A stretch of 64,000 nucleotides of DNA from Pseudohalocynthiibacter aestuariivivens (GTDB lineage: Bacteria > Pseudomonadota > Alphaproteobacteria > Rhodobacterales > Rhodobacteraceae), in contig NZ_JAGFNU010000005.1 in the NCBI RefSeq assembly GCF_018457175.1, positions 1 through 64,000 of the forward strand. The letters are read 5' to 3'. Position 1 is the stretch's first letter; the number at the start of each line of letters is the position of its first letter. The notes beneath the pieces are model-generated. The model was not told where the DNA came from and did not search any database. It saw nothing but the letters and a program-made list of their open reading frames with translations. Both the position numbers and the translations under genes were made by a program. Below are positions 28,546 through 39,991 of the stretch, piece by piece.

Positions 28546-28981
28546 CGCCCAGAACAAATCGCTTGGCGTACTCCAAAGCATTCAAATGCAGACCGAAGGT
28601 AAAAACTTCAACACAAGAATTACCTCAAAAATAACCCTTTTTGGAAAAAGTCCACTCCAAAGTGTTCAAAGGAAATACTCCTTTCAGAGATCGTCTCGCC
28701 AGGGGAATAGCCGGACACCGCACTATCCTGAAATCCGAACTGGGTGTCGGATCTGATATCAAAGCAGGCAAGTTGGTTAAGCTCCTTGCTGAATGCGCTC
28801 AATCTCGTTCCCTCCTGTAAATGCTGGCTCCTCCCAATCGGGTACAGCCAAGGCGCGTTCGCGCAATTGCCGACCAACCAGCCTTGATGCTGAATGCCCA
28901 AGACTCCGTTGCTTCAAAAAGACTAAAATATCACTGCCACCCGCAGTGCCCACCGTGTACACGGTCGTTCCGCATGATCGG
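28546..28981. other. Intergenic stretch, possible remnant
   Basis: About 436 bases contain several short frames on both strands. The minus strand includes a VPDWEEPAFTGG-like segment that looks protein-like, but no start, ribosome site or family can be supported. Confidence 0.35.
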
Positions 28982-29203
28982 CTAGGCGAAACCCTCGCCA
29001 CCACATGACAAGCAACGTCTGGATTTGGTCCCCATACACCCTTCACAGCGGCCAAACAGTGGGTTGCTATTAAGATCTTTACCTGTAACCACCCGGCCTG
29101 ATCCGCCGCAAATCTGGCACGGCGCACGACCGGTGCCATGGCAGCGGTGACACCGCCGTTTGACATGCGGCATCTGTTTCTTGCGAGTTGTATGTTTATC
29201 CAT
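28982..29203 (-). CDS. DnaJ-type zinc-finger mini-protein
   Basis: The 73-residue protein is built almost entirely of four CxxCxG-type elements: CHRCHGTG, CQICGGSG, CEGCMGTK and CLSCGGEG. This equals the central cysteine-rich zinc domain of DnaJ, which binds two zinc ions, but without a J domain or the C-terminal substrate domains. A basic N-terminal tail (TRKKQMPHVKRR) precedes it. It could act in protein folding or as a thiol-active scaffold, but the function is unknown. It stands alone, with unclear neighbours on both sides. Confidence 0.75.
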   Translation of the reverse strand: MDKHTTRKKQMPHVKRRCHRCHGTGRAPCQICGGSGRVVTGKDLNSNPLFGRCEGCMGTKSRRCLSCGGEGFA

Positions 29204-29497
29204 GCTTAACTCTTTAAACTCATTTGCCTTACATCAGAACACAAGCAGCGATTTCTGTCATCCTTTTCAGTTCGGCGATGTTTAGTCGGCTATCTGACTT
29301 ACTCACTCCAACATATTTGGTGTGTCAGGTGACTGGCAGACAGCCTTTTAGACGGCGACGCCGTTTAAAGATGCGAGTAATAAAAGCCTCTCAGTCGACG
29401 AAAGTAGCCCGTTCAAAAAGAAACCCAAGTTGAACCAGAAATCCTCCTGATGCTAATTTCTCAAATCTGTCCCACGAGTTCTGACCTCATACAAACT
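29204..29497. other. Intergenic stretch
   Basis: About 290 bases lie between the zinc-finger gene start and the hairpin downstream of katG. I see nothing beyond a probable promoter of the zinc-finger gene. Confidence 0.4.
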
Positions 29498-29529
29498 AGA
29501 GCGGCGTTTCAGTTAGAAAACGCCGCTCT
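29498..29529. terminator. Rho-independent terminator of katG
   Basis: A perfect 12-bp stem (AGAGCGGCGTTT paired with AAACGCCGCTCT) encloses an 8-base loop. It lies 76-107 bases after the katG stop on the minus strand, where TAGTTTGT follows. On the plus strand CTTATTTTC follows, so it may work in both directions. Confidence 0.75.
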
Positions 29530-29604
29530 TATTTTCTGTCGCTACAATTACCAGCGTTTGGGACAAACGCAGGCCTGCAGTGCCTAGGAAGGCTTTGCCT
29601 TCAA

Positions 29605-32141
<2,537 letters not shown>

Positions 32142-33065
32142 ATGGTGAATTTAACCCTTAAGCAGCTTCGCTATTTTGAAGCTTTGGCACGTCATGGCCA
32201 CTTTGGGCGCGCAGCAGATGCTTGTGCGATCTCACAGCCAGCCTTGTCTATGCAGATCAAAGAACTGGAAGAAACGCTCGGGATAGTATTATTCGAGAGA
32301 GGTGCACGAAAGGTCCGGCTTACCAACTTCGGAGAAGAGTTCGCTCTCCGGGTCCGTGATATCGTGCGATCAGTCGATGAACTGGGAGATTTGGCGCGCA
32401 CCGCAAAAGACCGGCTTGTTGGTCGGCTGCGTATCGGCGTGATCCCGACGATTGCCCCCTATCTGCTGCCCACAATTATCAGAGAGCTTTCCCAAACTTA
32501 CATCGGACTCGACATTCATGTTCGTGAGACCCTGACGTCGAAGCTGATACAAGAGCTGGCCGAAGGTCGGATTGACACAGCAATCGTGGCTTTGCCGGTG
32601 TCCGAAGCTTCATTTACCGAGGTGCCACTGTTTGATGAGAATTTCATGCTGGTCCGGCCACGTGAAGACGCAGGAAAACCCGTACCCAACAACGAAGCGT
32701 TACGCGAAATGAGACTGCTGTTACTTGAAGAGGGACATTGCTTTCGAGATCAGGCGCTGTCGTTCTGCAAGATTCAATCCGCGACACCTAAAGAAGGGCT
32801 TGATGCGAGCTCGCTGTCCACGCTTGTTCAAATGGTAAGTGCCGGTATCGGTGTCACATTGATCCCGGAAATTGCTGTGCCTGTGGAAACACGTTCGGCT
32901 TCAGTTTCGGTCGCTCGTTTCGAAAGCCCACAGCCATCACGCACAATTGGAATGATCTGGCGGAAACAAAGCCTTTTGGCCAATCAGCTCTTACAGATTT
33001 CTGATGTCGTTCGTCGGTCTGTCGAAATGTTGCGCGAACATCAAAACCCGGGTTCAACGCTGTAA
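32142..33065 (+). CDS. oxyR: Hydrogen peroxide-inducible regulator OxyR
   Basis: The protein has 307 residues. The LysR helix-turn-helix is at about residues 5-65 (LRYFEALARHGHFGRAADAC and QPALSMQIKELE). The effector domain has the redox-switch pair in GHCFRDQALSFC, equivalent to Cys199 and Cys208 of E. coli OxyR, which form a disulfide with peroxide. LSTLVQMVSAGIGVTLIPE is also typical. It is transcribed away from katG and is the obvious activator of that gene. Confidence 0.96.
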   Translation: MVNLTLKQLRYFEALARHGHFGRAADACAISQPALSMQIKELEETLGIVLFERGARKVRLTNFGEEFALRVRDIVRSVDELGDLARTAKDRLVGRLRIGVIPTIAPYLLPTIIRELSQTYIGLDIHVRETLTSKLIQELAEGRIDTAIVALPVSEASFTEVPLFDENFMLVRPREDAGKPVPNNEALREMRLLLLEEGHCFRDQALSFCKIQSATPKEGLDASSLSTLVQMVSAGIGVTLIPEIAVPVETRSASVSVARFESPQPSRTIGMIWRKQSLLANQLLQISDVVRRSVEMLREHQNPGSTL

Positions 33066-33386
33066 AACAACCATAGCTGATGCTGCCAACACCTGTTCCA
33101 GGCGGATTGTTTGGGTTCTCTCTACAAAACTGCGAAAGAGGCTGTGTTGTATCATTTTACGATCCTAAATGACCTTCGTGCCTAGCCAAAGGCGTATCGC
33201 TTTGACAAGATAATTCATGAATCATTTGGAGGTGTTAAGGTTCGAAAAAATGTGCCCGTTGATTAACGAAATTTAAACAGTAATTTTTTTCAATAAAATC
33301 AAGAAGAACCCCAGAATAACACTGCAATGGTAAGTAGCCAGGGTCAGACGATTGTTTAAGCTAGATTGGCAGACAGGAAGAAAGCT
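33066..33386. other. Intergenic stretch
   Basis: About 320 AT-rich bases lie between oxyR and the lipoprotein gene. Nothing beyond a likely promoter and an AGGAAG ribosome site for the downstream gene is seen. Confidence 0.4.
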
Positions 33387-34067
33387 ATGAGAAAACTCTT
33401 TTTACAGCTAACCATGCTCGCCTTTTTCCTTCTTGGCTGTACCGAACCCGTTTCCCGCGATCTTAATCCTAGAATTCTCGCGATGGGTGACTCTTTGCTC
33501 GCCACGCATGAGATGTCAGGCAAATCCGTTTCGCATGCAATCGAAGAATTTTTAGGGGAACCTGTCATCGACCGCTCGGTTGCGGGCGCACGATTCTTTT
33601 ATGCCCTGCCTATTTCCGGAGCTATGGGAATGAACATCTCCAAGCAGTACAGACCTGGGAACTGGGATTGGGTTGTTCTCAATGGTGGCGGGAATGATCT
33701 GTGGCTTGGTTGCGGGTGCATCCTGTGTAACAGAAAACTCAACCGGTTGATCGCAGATGATGGTGAAAGTGGTAAGATACCAGCCCTGATCTCTGATCTG
33801 CGTAAAACAGGCGCCCGCGTCATTTTTGTTGGCTATCTGCGTAGTCCCGGCGTCAATTCATTGATTGAGCACTGCAAGGACGAAGGTGATGAGTTGGAAC
33901 GCAGGATCAACAATTTTGCCAATCAAGACGAAGGTGTTTATTTTCTTTCTTTGAAAGATTTGGTTCCTAACGGAGATCGGTCTTTCCACACGGTTGATAT
34001 GATCCACCCATCTGTCAGAGGTAGCGCCGCGATTGGCGCACGCGTCGCACAGATTATCCAGCAGTAA
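33387..34067 (+). CDS. SGNH/GDSL hydrolase-like lipoprotein
   Basis: The 226-residue protein starts at ATG 33387, chosen because of the AGGAAG upstream and the start of the signal. The signal ends in a lipobox, FFLLGC, predicting a lipid-anchored protein of the cell envelope. The SGNH blocks are visible: block I LAMGDSLLA, block III NGGGNDLWLG, and block V DMIHPSVRG with the Asp-x-x-His pair. It should cleave an ester on a lipid, glycan or similar substrate. Ends convergently, 9 bases from the TRAP dctM stop. Confidence 0.82.
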   Translation: MRKLFLQLTMLAFFLLGCTEPVSRDLNPRILAMGDSLLATHEMSGKSVSHAIEEFLGEPVIDRSVAGARFFYALPISGAMGMNISKQYRPGNWDWVVLNGGGNDLWLGCGCILCNRKLNRLIADDGESGKIPALISDLRKTGARVIFVGYLRSPGVNSLIEHCKDEGDELERRINNFANQDEGVYFLSLKDLVPNGDRSFHTVDMIHPSVRGSAAIGARVAQIIQQ

Positions 34068-34075
34068 ACGGCGGG

Positions 34076-35359
34076 CTACTTTAGCGCCTCCGGCAAGAAG
34101 AGCGCAATCTGAGGAAAGGCTATAAGAGCCGCGACCATAGCGAGCATGACCAGAACAAACGGAATCGTGCCAAGCATAACCTCTGACATATTACCGCTTT
34201 TACGCGCGCCTTGAACCACATAGAGATTTAGGCCAACAGGCGGTGTTATCAAGGCCATCTCGATCAAAACAATCATCAGAATGCCAAACCAGATCGGGTC
34301 ATAACCCTGCTCAACAACAAGCGGTACGATGATTGGAATCGTGACAACCATCAACGATAGCGTTTCGATAAAGAAACCAAGGACGATATAAATCATCACA
34401 ATAACGAGGATCGTCCCGAATGGCGAAAGCCCAAGGTTCGACAGAAAAGCTTCCAGTTCCTGCCCCAGCCCTGCAGAAGCGAGCGTGAAGTTCAGAAACG
34501 AAGCACCGATTACAACGAGCATAATCATCGAGGTGATCTTTACTGTCCCATACAAACTGTCAGAGATCATCTGAAACGACACGCCCCCGAAAAAGCCCGC
34601 AATCAGGAAGGCACCGGCAACACCGACGGCGGCGGCTTCCGTGGGTGTGGCCCAACCGTTGTATATGGATCCGATGATCATCGCGAAGAGTAAAATGATT
34701 GGCAGAAGATGAACCAATGCATTCATCATCTCAGAGAATGAAAATACCCGTCTTTCACCACCTAGCTCTGGCCGCACGGTGCAGATGATTGCAACCGCAA
34801 CAATAAAGGCAAAGGCAAGCCCAAGCCCGGGTACCAAACCCGCAAGAAAGAGTTGCGGGATCGAGGTTTGGGTCAAGAAACCATAAACAATCAGGTTGAT
34901 TGACGGCGGGATCATAATGCCCAAGGTGCCACCCGCTGCAATCGCACCGGAAAAAAGCTTTGGGTCATAGCCCAGCTTTTCAGCTTGCGGCATTGCGACT
35001 GTTGCAACTGTGGCTGCTGTAGCAACAGATGATCCGGACGTTGCTGAAAACATGGTTGCCGTTGCGATATTGGCGTGCACCAAGCCACCTGGAAGCCAAG
35101 ACACCCAACGATCAAGCGCTGCATAGGTACGGGTTGCGACACCACTTCGGACAAGTATTTCCCCTAACAACACAAAAAACGGGATCGCGATCAGGGTTGC
35201 GCTGTTTGACGAAGACCAGACCATTTGGCCCAGCCCACGGATCAACGGAAAACTACTGAAAAAGAAATCAATCCCAAAACCCAGCAGAAAAAGCACGATA
35301 CCGACTGGAATCGAAAGACTTAGAAGCGCAAGCAAGCCAACAGAAACATAGGTGATCAT
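34076..35359 (-). CDS. dctM: TRAP transporter large permease (DctM), system 1
   Basis: The 427-residue protein has about twelve membrane segments. It has DctM-family features such as GVATRTYAALDRWVSWLPGG, the TAATVATVAMPQAEKLGYDP loop and GIMIPPSINLIVYG. It moves the substrate with sodium symport. Its start overlaps the dctQ stop by four bases. It belongs to an operon with dctP and a DUF1445 protein upstream. Confidence 0.94.
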   Translation of the reverse strand: MITYVSVGLLALLSLSIPVGIVLFLLGFGIDFFFSSFPLIRGLGQMVWSSSNSATLIAIPFFVLLGEILVRSGVATRTYAALDRWVSWLPGGLVHANIATATMFSATSGSSVATAATVATVAMPQAEKLGYDPKLFSGAIAAGGTLGIMIPPSINLIVYGFLTQTSIPQLFLAGLVPGLGLAFAFIVAVAIICTVRPELGGERRVFSFSEMMNALVHLLPIILLFAMIIGSIYNGWATPTEAAAVGVAGAFLIAGFFGGVSFQMISDSLYGTVKITSMIMLVVIGASFLNFTLASAGLGQELEAFLSNLGLSPFGTILVIVMIYIVLGFFIETLSLMVVTIPIIVPLVVEQGYDPIWFGILMIVLIEMALITPPVGLNLYVVQGARKSGNMSEVMLGTIPFVLVMLAMVAALIAFPQIALFLPEALK

Positions 35360-35898
35360 TGTACTGTATCCTGCTCTGCGAAGGCGCCAATCGCAGCCTC
35401 GGATTGTGCGAATTGCCCTTTAAGAATTAATCGCAGGGCAGCTAATGTCGTGAGGCACGCCATGATCGCGAACCATAACCAACCGGCAAACCAAGGCCCC
35501 TGAACAAGTGCCAATGGCGTTTCCAGCGGTGTGTTTGCTGTGGACGAATTCTTTAAGGAACGCTCAAGAACCGGCCAACACCTGATTGCGATCAACACAA
35601 TTGTCCCGCTGAGGACGAGCATCGATAAAAGATCAAACAGGCTGCGGCCCAGCGCCTGACGGCGGCTGCGCAGCAAATCGATCCGGACATGGCCAAGTTC
35701 AAGCATAGTATAGGCCATACCCCACGACGTTGCGATGGCCATCACATACCCGCTGATTTCATCAGTCCCCCCAAACGAGGACCCCAACTGACGTAAAACA
35801 ATATCCAGCAAAACGAAGGCGGCACAGGCCAGAAGCATGACGCCAACAAGAAGGGCTACCCCGCGATTTACTGTTCTTAGTGTTTCTAAAAGTTTCAT
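35356..35898 (-). CDS. dctQ: TRAP transporter small permease (DctQ), system 1
   Basis: The protein has 180 residues from the ATG at 35898; a longer frame would run into the binding-protein gene. It has four membrane segments, starting with VNRGVALLVGVMLLACAAFV, and the conserved DEISGYVMAIATSWGMAY and LGHVRIDLL loop of the family. It stabilises the DctM subunit. It lies 32 bases downstream of the dctP stop. Confidence 0.9.
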   Translation of the reverse strand: MKLLETLRTVNRGVALLVGVMLLACAAFVLLDIVLRQLGSSFGGTDEISGYVMAIATSWGMAYTMLELGHVRIDLLRSRRQALGRSLFDLLSMLVLSGTIVLIAIRCWPVLERSLKNSSTANTPLETPLALVQGPWFAGWLWFAIMACLTTLAALRLILKGQFAQSEAAIGAFAEQDTVQ

Positions 35899-35930
35899 GT
35901 CACTGAGATCCTCTGAGAGAAACGTCCCTA

Positions 35931-36962
35931 TCAGTTGATGGATACGCCAACCACTTTGCCAACAGACGCGTTCCAACGGTCGGCCCAGTCCTGGCCAGCG
36001 CGCTCTGCCCATTCAGGCAAAACTTCTGTTTCAAGTATATTCCGGGCCTTGGCAAAATCCGCATCTGATGCCTCTACCAAAGTCATGGAACGCGCGTCAC
36101 CAGCAGGGCATTCACCATTGCCGGTCAGACATGCTATGTCGTCCACAAGAGCGTTTTGTGCACTGGCCCAAGCAGGGTCTTCAAAGTCGGATTTGATAGA
36201 GGTTTCAATCAGTGACTGGGTCTCTTTACTGAGGCTGTTCCATTTATCCATATTGATTGCTGTAACAACGGGGTCCCATCCGCCCAAAGGCAGAGGCATC
36301 AGGTGGGTCGAAACTTCCCACCATCCGGCACTATAGCCTGACCCTGCCCCTGTAACGGCACAATCAACAACACCTTTTTGTAGTGCGCCAGGCACCTCCG
36401 AGAACGATACGTTCACACCTTCAGCGCCAAGCGCCTCCAGCAATTTCGCGGTCATACGGCCAGAAGCGCGTACTTTCAAACCCTGAAGATCATCCAACCC
36501 TGCGATCTCTGCATTACAAAAAACAACTTGAGGCGGATAAGGCGCAATAGCCAAAACGTGCGAATTGAAACGGTCGCGGTAGATGTCGTTGACCATCGGG
36601 CGCGCAGCATCGACCATCGCGCGCGCTTCGTCCGCAGTTAGGGCGAGCAGCGGCACGTCAAGACCTTCAAGCTCGGGGGCGTCTGCCACAGCATAATCAG
36701 CAACGGTCATACCGACATCAAAAACACCCTGACCAAGCAGGTTGTAGATATCGCCAAGACCTAGTCCCATTTGATTGTGCGTCGTCAATTCGACATTGAT
36801 CGACCCACCCGATGCCTCAGGCAAGGTGGTGCCCCAAAAGGGTGCTTCGTACTGTTTGTGCAGCGGCAGTCCAGACCAACTACCAACGACGGCGAGGTCT
36901 TCTGCAGCTGCGGGCGCTGCAAGCGCTGTTGAGGCAGCGAGTATTGCAAGTGTCTTACGCAT
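35931..36962 (-). CDS. dctP: TRAP transporter substrate-binding protein (DctP), system 1
   Basis: The 343-residue protein has a signal peptide (MRKTLAILAASTALAAPAAA), so it is periplasmic. The family's ligand-carboxylate arginine is probably in GLKVRASGRMTAKLLEALG. Domain order and length are typical of the DctP/TAXI group (IPR018389-type). The substrate is likely a small carboxylate; the flanking DUF1445 gene hints at an amino-acid-derived lactam or hydroxyacid. Confidence 0.92.
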   Translation of the reverse strand: MRKTLAILAASTALAAPAAAEDLAVVGSWSGLPLHKQYEAPFWGTTLPEASGGSINVELTTHNQMGLGLGDIYNLLGQGVFDVGMTVADYAVADAPELEGLDVPLLALTADEARAMVDAARPMVNDIYRDRFNSHVLAIAPYPPQVVFCNAEIAGLDDLQGLKVRASGRMTAKLLEALGAEGVNVSFSEVPGALQKGVVDCAVTGAGSGYSAGWWEVSTHLMPLPLGGWDPVVTAINMDKWNSLSKETQSLIETSIKSDFEDPAWASAQNALVDDIACLTGNGECPAGDARSMTLVEASDADFAKARNILETEVLPEWAERAGQDWADRWNASVGKVVGVSIN

Positions 36963-36990
36963 TGATTTTCTCCTTGTTGAGTTCGCTCTT

Positions 36991-37824
36991 TTAAGTTTGT
37001 TTCATGGTCTGAAAGGCTGGACCTTCCAAGGTTTCATCGACATCCGCGATCAGCATGTGGCCGGGCGCATGGGTAATACAGAGCGGCAATTTGGCATTGA
37101 GCAAAACGTTTTGCGGTGTCACGCCACAGGCCCAATAAACTGGGACTTCGTCATTTCCGACATCAACCGGATCACCCCAATCCGGTTTGTTCAAATCTGC
37201 AATTCCGATATCTGCCGGATTCCCTTGTGCGATCGGGGCCCCATGAGCATGCGGAAATGCAGCGCTAATACGATAGGCATCTTCGACGCGATCCTTGTGA
37301 ATCGGCCGCATGGTTGCCACCATTTCACCAGCAAAAACACCTGCCGGAACCAGCGGGATGCTGGTGCGGAACATCGGAACTGTTTTGTCCTGCTCGATAT
37401 GGCGAACCGGAATACCGTTCGCGATCAAAGCATTCTCAAAAGTGAAGGAACATCCAAGTGCAACTGTAACCAGGTCATCTGACCACAAATGCCCGATACT
37501 CGTTACTTCCTCGGCCAGCTGACCGTCGCGAAACACCCTATACCTTGGAACATCCGTCCGAATGTCGATATCTTTGCCGAGTATCGGAAGAAATGGATCT
37601 CCGGTGTTTCCAACACCGACAACCGGGCAAGGTTTTGGATTGCGCTGACAAAACCTCAGGAAATCCAAAGCAACGTTTTCTGATACAATCGCAAGGTTAC
37701 ATTGCAACTTGCCCGGAGCGAGACCTGCGGTATGTCGATCATAGCTACCTTCCCTGATCGCGGCGCGCACTGCCTGCGCATCACGTTTCCGAAGCTCCGA
37801 GTAAAGGGCAGCATGTAGAGGCAT
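36991..37824 (-). CDS. DUF1445 family putative hydro-lyase (D-glutamate cyclase-like)
   Basis: The 277-residue protein belongs to the conserved DUF1445 family (UPF0317), recognised by a VPRYRVFRDGQL segment, DDLVTVALGCSFTFENALI, GNPADIGIADLNKPDWG and FPHAHGAP. A mitochondrial member has D-glutamate cyclase activity (D-glutamate to 5-oxo-D-proline). That link is family knowledge only. It is the first gene of the TRAP operon, with a LysR gene on the upstream side, so it probably acts on the imported compound. Confidence 0.88.
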   Translation of the reverse strand: MPLHAALYSELRKRDAQAVRAAIREGSYDRHTAGLAPGKLQCNLAIVSENVALDFLRFCQRNPKPCPVVGVGNTGDPFLPILGKDIDIRTDVPRYRVFRDGQLAEEVTSIGHLWSDDLVTVALGCSFTFENALIANGIPVRHIEQDKTVPMFRTSIPLVPAGVFAGEMVATMRPIHKDRVEDAYRISAAFPHAHGAPIAQGNPADIGIADLNKPDWGDPVDVGNDEVPVYWACGVTPQNVLLNAKLPLCITHAPGHMLIADVDETLEGPAFQTMKQT

Positions 37825-37927
37825 CGCAAGTACCTTTCAAAACTTGAAAAAGAGCCTCGCACAGCTTTAACATTCCCTCAAATTATCATTTTGTATCACT
37901 TTTGATAAATAATTTGGATAGCCCAAT
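37825..37927. promoter_or_regulatory. Promoter region of DUF1445/TRAP operon
   Basis: An inverted repeat of TTATCA and TGATAA, spaced by 14 bases (37883-37908), sits in an AT-rich region between the LysR stop and the DUF1445 start. It is a candidate LysR binding site for the operon. Confidence 0.45.
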
Positions 37928-38821
37928 CTAATTCTCGTGATCTTTATCCCATTGAGTTGCAACGACATGTGCAATCTCAGCCCCACGTTCTGCCAGAAAG
38001 CTGCGGGGTTCACTAAGAAAAGACGCCGTGAATTCAAGAGGGCTTGGTTGAAATCCCGGGTCAAACTCCTCGATTTGGTTTGACTCCAAAAGGCTTGCGG
38101 CCAACGCCCGAGGATAAGGTCCAACGGCAATTCCCGCCGCTATCATTTGCAGGCTGGCTGACAAGGATGCAGATGAATAGACACGCACATTCGGCCCAAT
38201 ACGCCGCGCGAGTTCAGCGATCAATTCACGGTAGGGCCGTGTCTTGGCAGCATAGGAAATAACCGGTGTTTCGTTCAGGTCTACCGGACCGCTTTTTGTT
38301 GATTTGAACCAATGCAAATTGAACTTCGGCAGCGGAACATTTTCCACGGTAAACTCAGAAACTGGCCCCATCAGAAAAACAAGATCGACTTTTCTTTCAA
38401 GCAGGCTGTTGCGCAAGTTACCCGAAATATCAACGGTCAGTTCAATATTCACCCGAGGATATTCCTCGCTGAATGCCTTAAGAAAGCCGGTCAACCATGA
38501 TTGTGCAATCGTCTCAGACGATCCAACACGAAACAGCCCTTCAATCTCGGATGTATCGGCGACACGTTTCATGATCTCTTCTTGAACAAACAGCATTTGT
38601 TCTGCGTACCCTAAAAGTAGTGTTCCGGGTTTTGTAAGGACTATTCCCTTTGAGGTTCGTTCGAGAAGTTTAACCCCCAATTCATCTTCCAGAGTTCCAA
38701 CGCGTGTTGAAATCGCGGGCTGAGAAAGGTTTAGCCTTTCAGACGCCCGTCTGAATCCACCAAGTCGAGCCACCCAGAAAAAAGTTTTGAGCTGATCAAA
38801 CGTCAATGGGTTTCTCCGCAA
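37928..38821 (-). CDS. LysR-family regulator of TRAP system 1
   Basis: The 297-residue regulator has a helix-turn-helix at about residues 5-65 (FFWVARLGGFRRASERLNLS and QPAISTRVGTLE) and a standard effector domain starting at EIEGLFRVGSSET. It is placed between the DUF1445/TRAP operon downstream and the divergent DUF2848 gene, so it may control both. Confidence 0.88.
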   Translation of the reverse strand: MRRNPLTFDQLKTFFWVARLGGFRRASERLNLSQPAISTRVGTLEDELGVKLLERTSKGIVLTKPGTLLLGYAEQMLFVQEEIMKRVADTSEIEGLFRVGSSETIAQSWLTGFLKAFSEEYPRVNIELTVDISGNLRNSLLERKVDLVFLMGPVSEFTVENVPLPKFNLHWFKSTKSGPVDLNETPVISYAAKTRPYRELIAELARRIGPNVRVYSSASLSASLQMIAAGIAVGPYPRALAASLLESNQIEEFDPGFQPSPLEFTASFLSEPRSFLAERGAEIAHVVATQWDKDHEN

Positions 38822-38901
38822 ACTGATTGAATGTTGTGCTGGACACTATTGCAGTGCACACACTCTCTGTAACCTAGTTTTCAGGAAAGTTCGCAATCCA
38901 G
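38822..38901. promoter_or_regulatory. Divergent promoter of LysR and DUF2848 genes
   Basis: Eighty bases contain an inverted repeat TGTGC ... GCACA (38835-38860) with a 16-base spacer, a plausible LysR operator. Confidence 0.4.
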
Positions 38902-39555
38902 ATGCAATTTACAACAGAACATGGTCCCGTGGAAATCGAGGTGGATCACCTCTTTATCGCAGGTTGGACCGGTCGCAATAAAGACGCAGTACAACACCAT
39001 ATTGACGAATTGGCGGCGATTGGTGTTTCTCCACCTTCGAAAGTTCCGCTGTATTATCGGGTGTCAAACACGCTTTTGACGGCGCAAACTAAGATCAATG
39101 TTTTAGGAGAAAAAACCTCGGGCGAAGCAGAACCAATGTTGGTTCAAAGCCACGGCAAGATCTGGCTGGGCCTTGGATCTGACCATACCGACAGGCAACT
39201 TGAGGTGACATCTGTTGCGGCGTCAAAACAAGCCTGTCAAAAACCCTGCGCAACAATTCTTTGGGATTTCGGAGCCTTGTCGCAGCATCTGGACAAAATT
39301 GAAATACGGTCCTGGATATGGGAAAATAGCGATTGGCAACTTTATCAGGACGGGCGATTGGCCCAACTGATACCCCTAGAAACACTGCGCGAAGATGCCG
39401 ACATGCCGGATAACTCCGCAATGCTTTGTGGTACCTTTTCTGCAATCAACAGCGTTCGCAGCGCAAAAAGATTCCGAGCCGTCATGCATGATCCAATTCT
39501 TGATCGAAGCATTCAGTTTGAATACGAAAGCAATTGTTTGCCGATCGTAAACTAA
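38902..39555 (+). CDS. DUF2848 family protein
   Basis: The 217-residue protein is typical of DUF2848, which has a fumarylacetoacetase-like fold. It has a GWTGRNKDAVQHHIDELAAI segment near the N-terminus and SDHTDRQLE, matching the family. Enzymes of this fold act on carboxylated compounds with a metal ion. DUF2848 genes often lie near TRAP or amidohydrolase genes, and here it faces the LysR/DUF1445 operon. The reaction is unknown; hydrolysis or hydration of the same substrate is a guess. Confidence 0.85.
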   Translation: MQFTTEHGPVEIEVDHLFIAGWTGRNKDAVQHHIDELAAIGVSPPSKVPLYYRVSNTLLTAQTKINVLGEKTSGEAEPMLVQSHGKIWLGLGSDHTDRQLEVTSVAASKQACQKPCATILWDFGALSQHLDKIEIRSWIWENSDWQLYQDGRLAQLIPLETLREDADMPDNSAMLCGTFSAINSVRSAKRFRAVMHDPILDRSIQFEYESNCLPIVN

Positions 39556-39991
39556 AAACCTTCTGTTTTTATCCTAAAGGGTTCATTCGAAAAAGTTATT
39601 GTCTGTTGAGAAATATTTCAAAAAATCAAACATACGGTTCTATTTTGTCCAAAGGGTTAGGGGTTTGCCGGGGAAAGAAAACACTGCTTACCCGAGAACA
39701 AAGAACCGCAGAGTCCAAATTGAACATGGTAACTAAAGCATCCGAAGCCAGTAAGAACATCTTAATCTACCCTTGGTTCAAGTTCTTTCAAAATCTCGTC
39801 TCTTGGCAGGCGGTTTGGTTTTTTGTATTTTCAGAACGAACTCTCGGCTGCTGAGGCGATACTTCTCTATGTAGTCTATGACGTCGGCACGACAGTGCTT
39901 AGGATGGATTAATTTTCTTCTCACAAACGCGACCTATCGCGATGTTGCCAGCAAGCCATGCATGACGCCGTTTTTATCGGAAATGTCCTGA
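39556..39991. other. Intergenic stretch, no gene recognised
   Basis: About 436 bases lie after the DUF2848 gene. One plus-strand frame (39534-39854) overlaps the gene end and lacks protein-like character. I found no hairpin with a T-tract or mobile-element end. Confidence 0.4.

Noticed and set aside
28777-29166. 129-codon minus-strand frame overlapping the zinc-finger gene
   Set aside because: Most of it is in another frame of the zinc-finger gene; only its last 40 codons look protein-like and no start can be supported.
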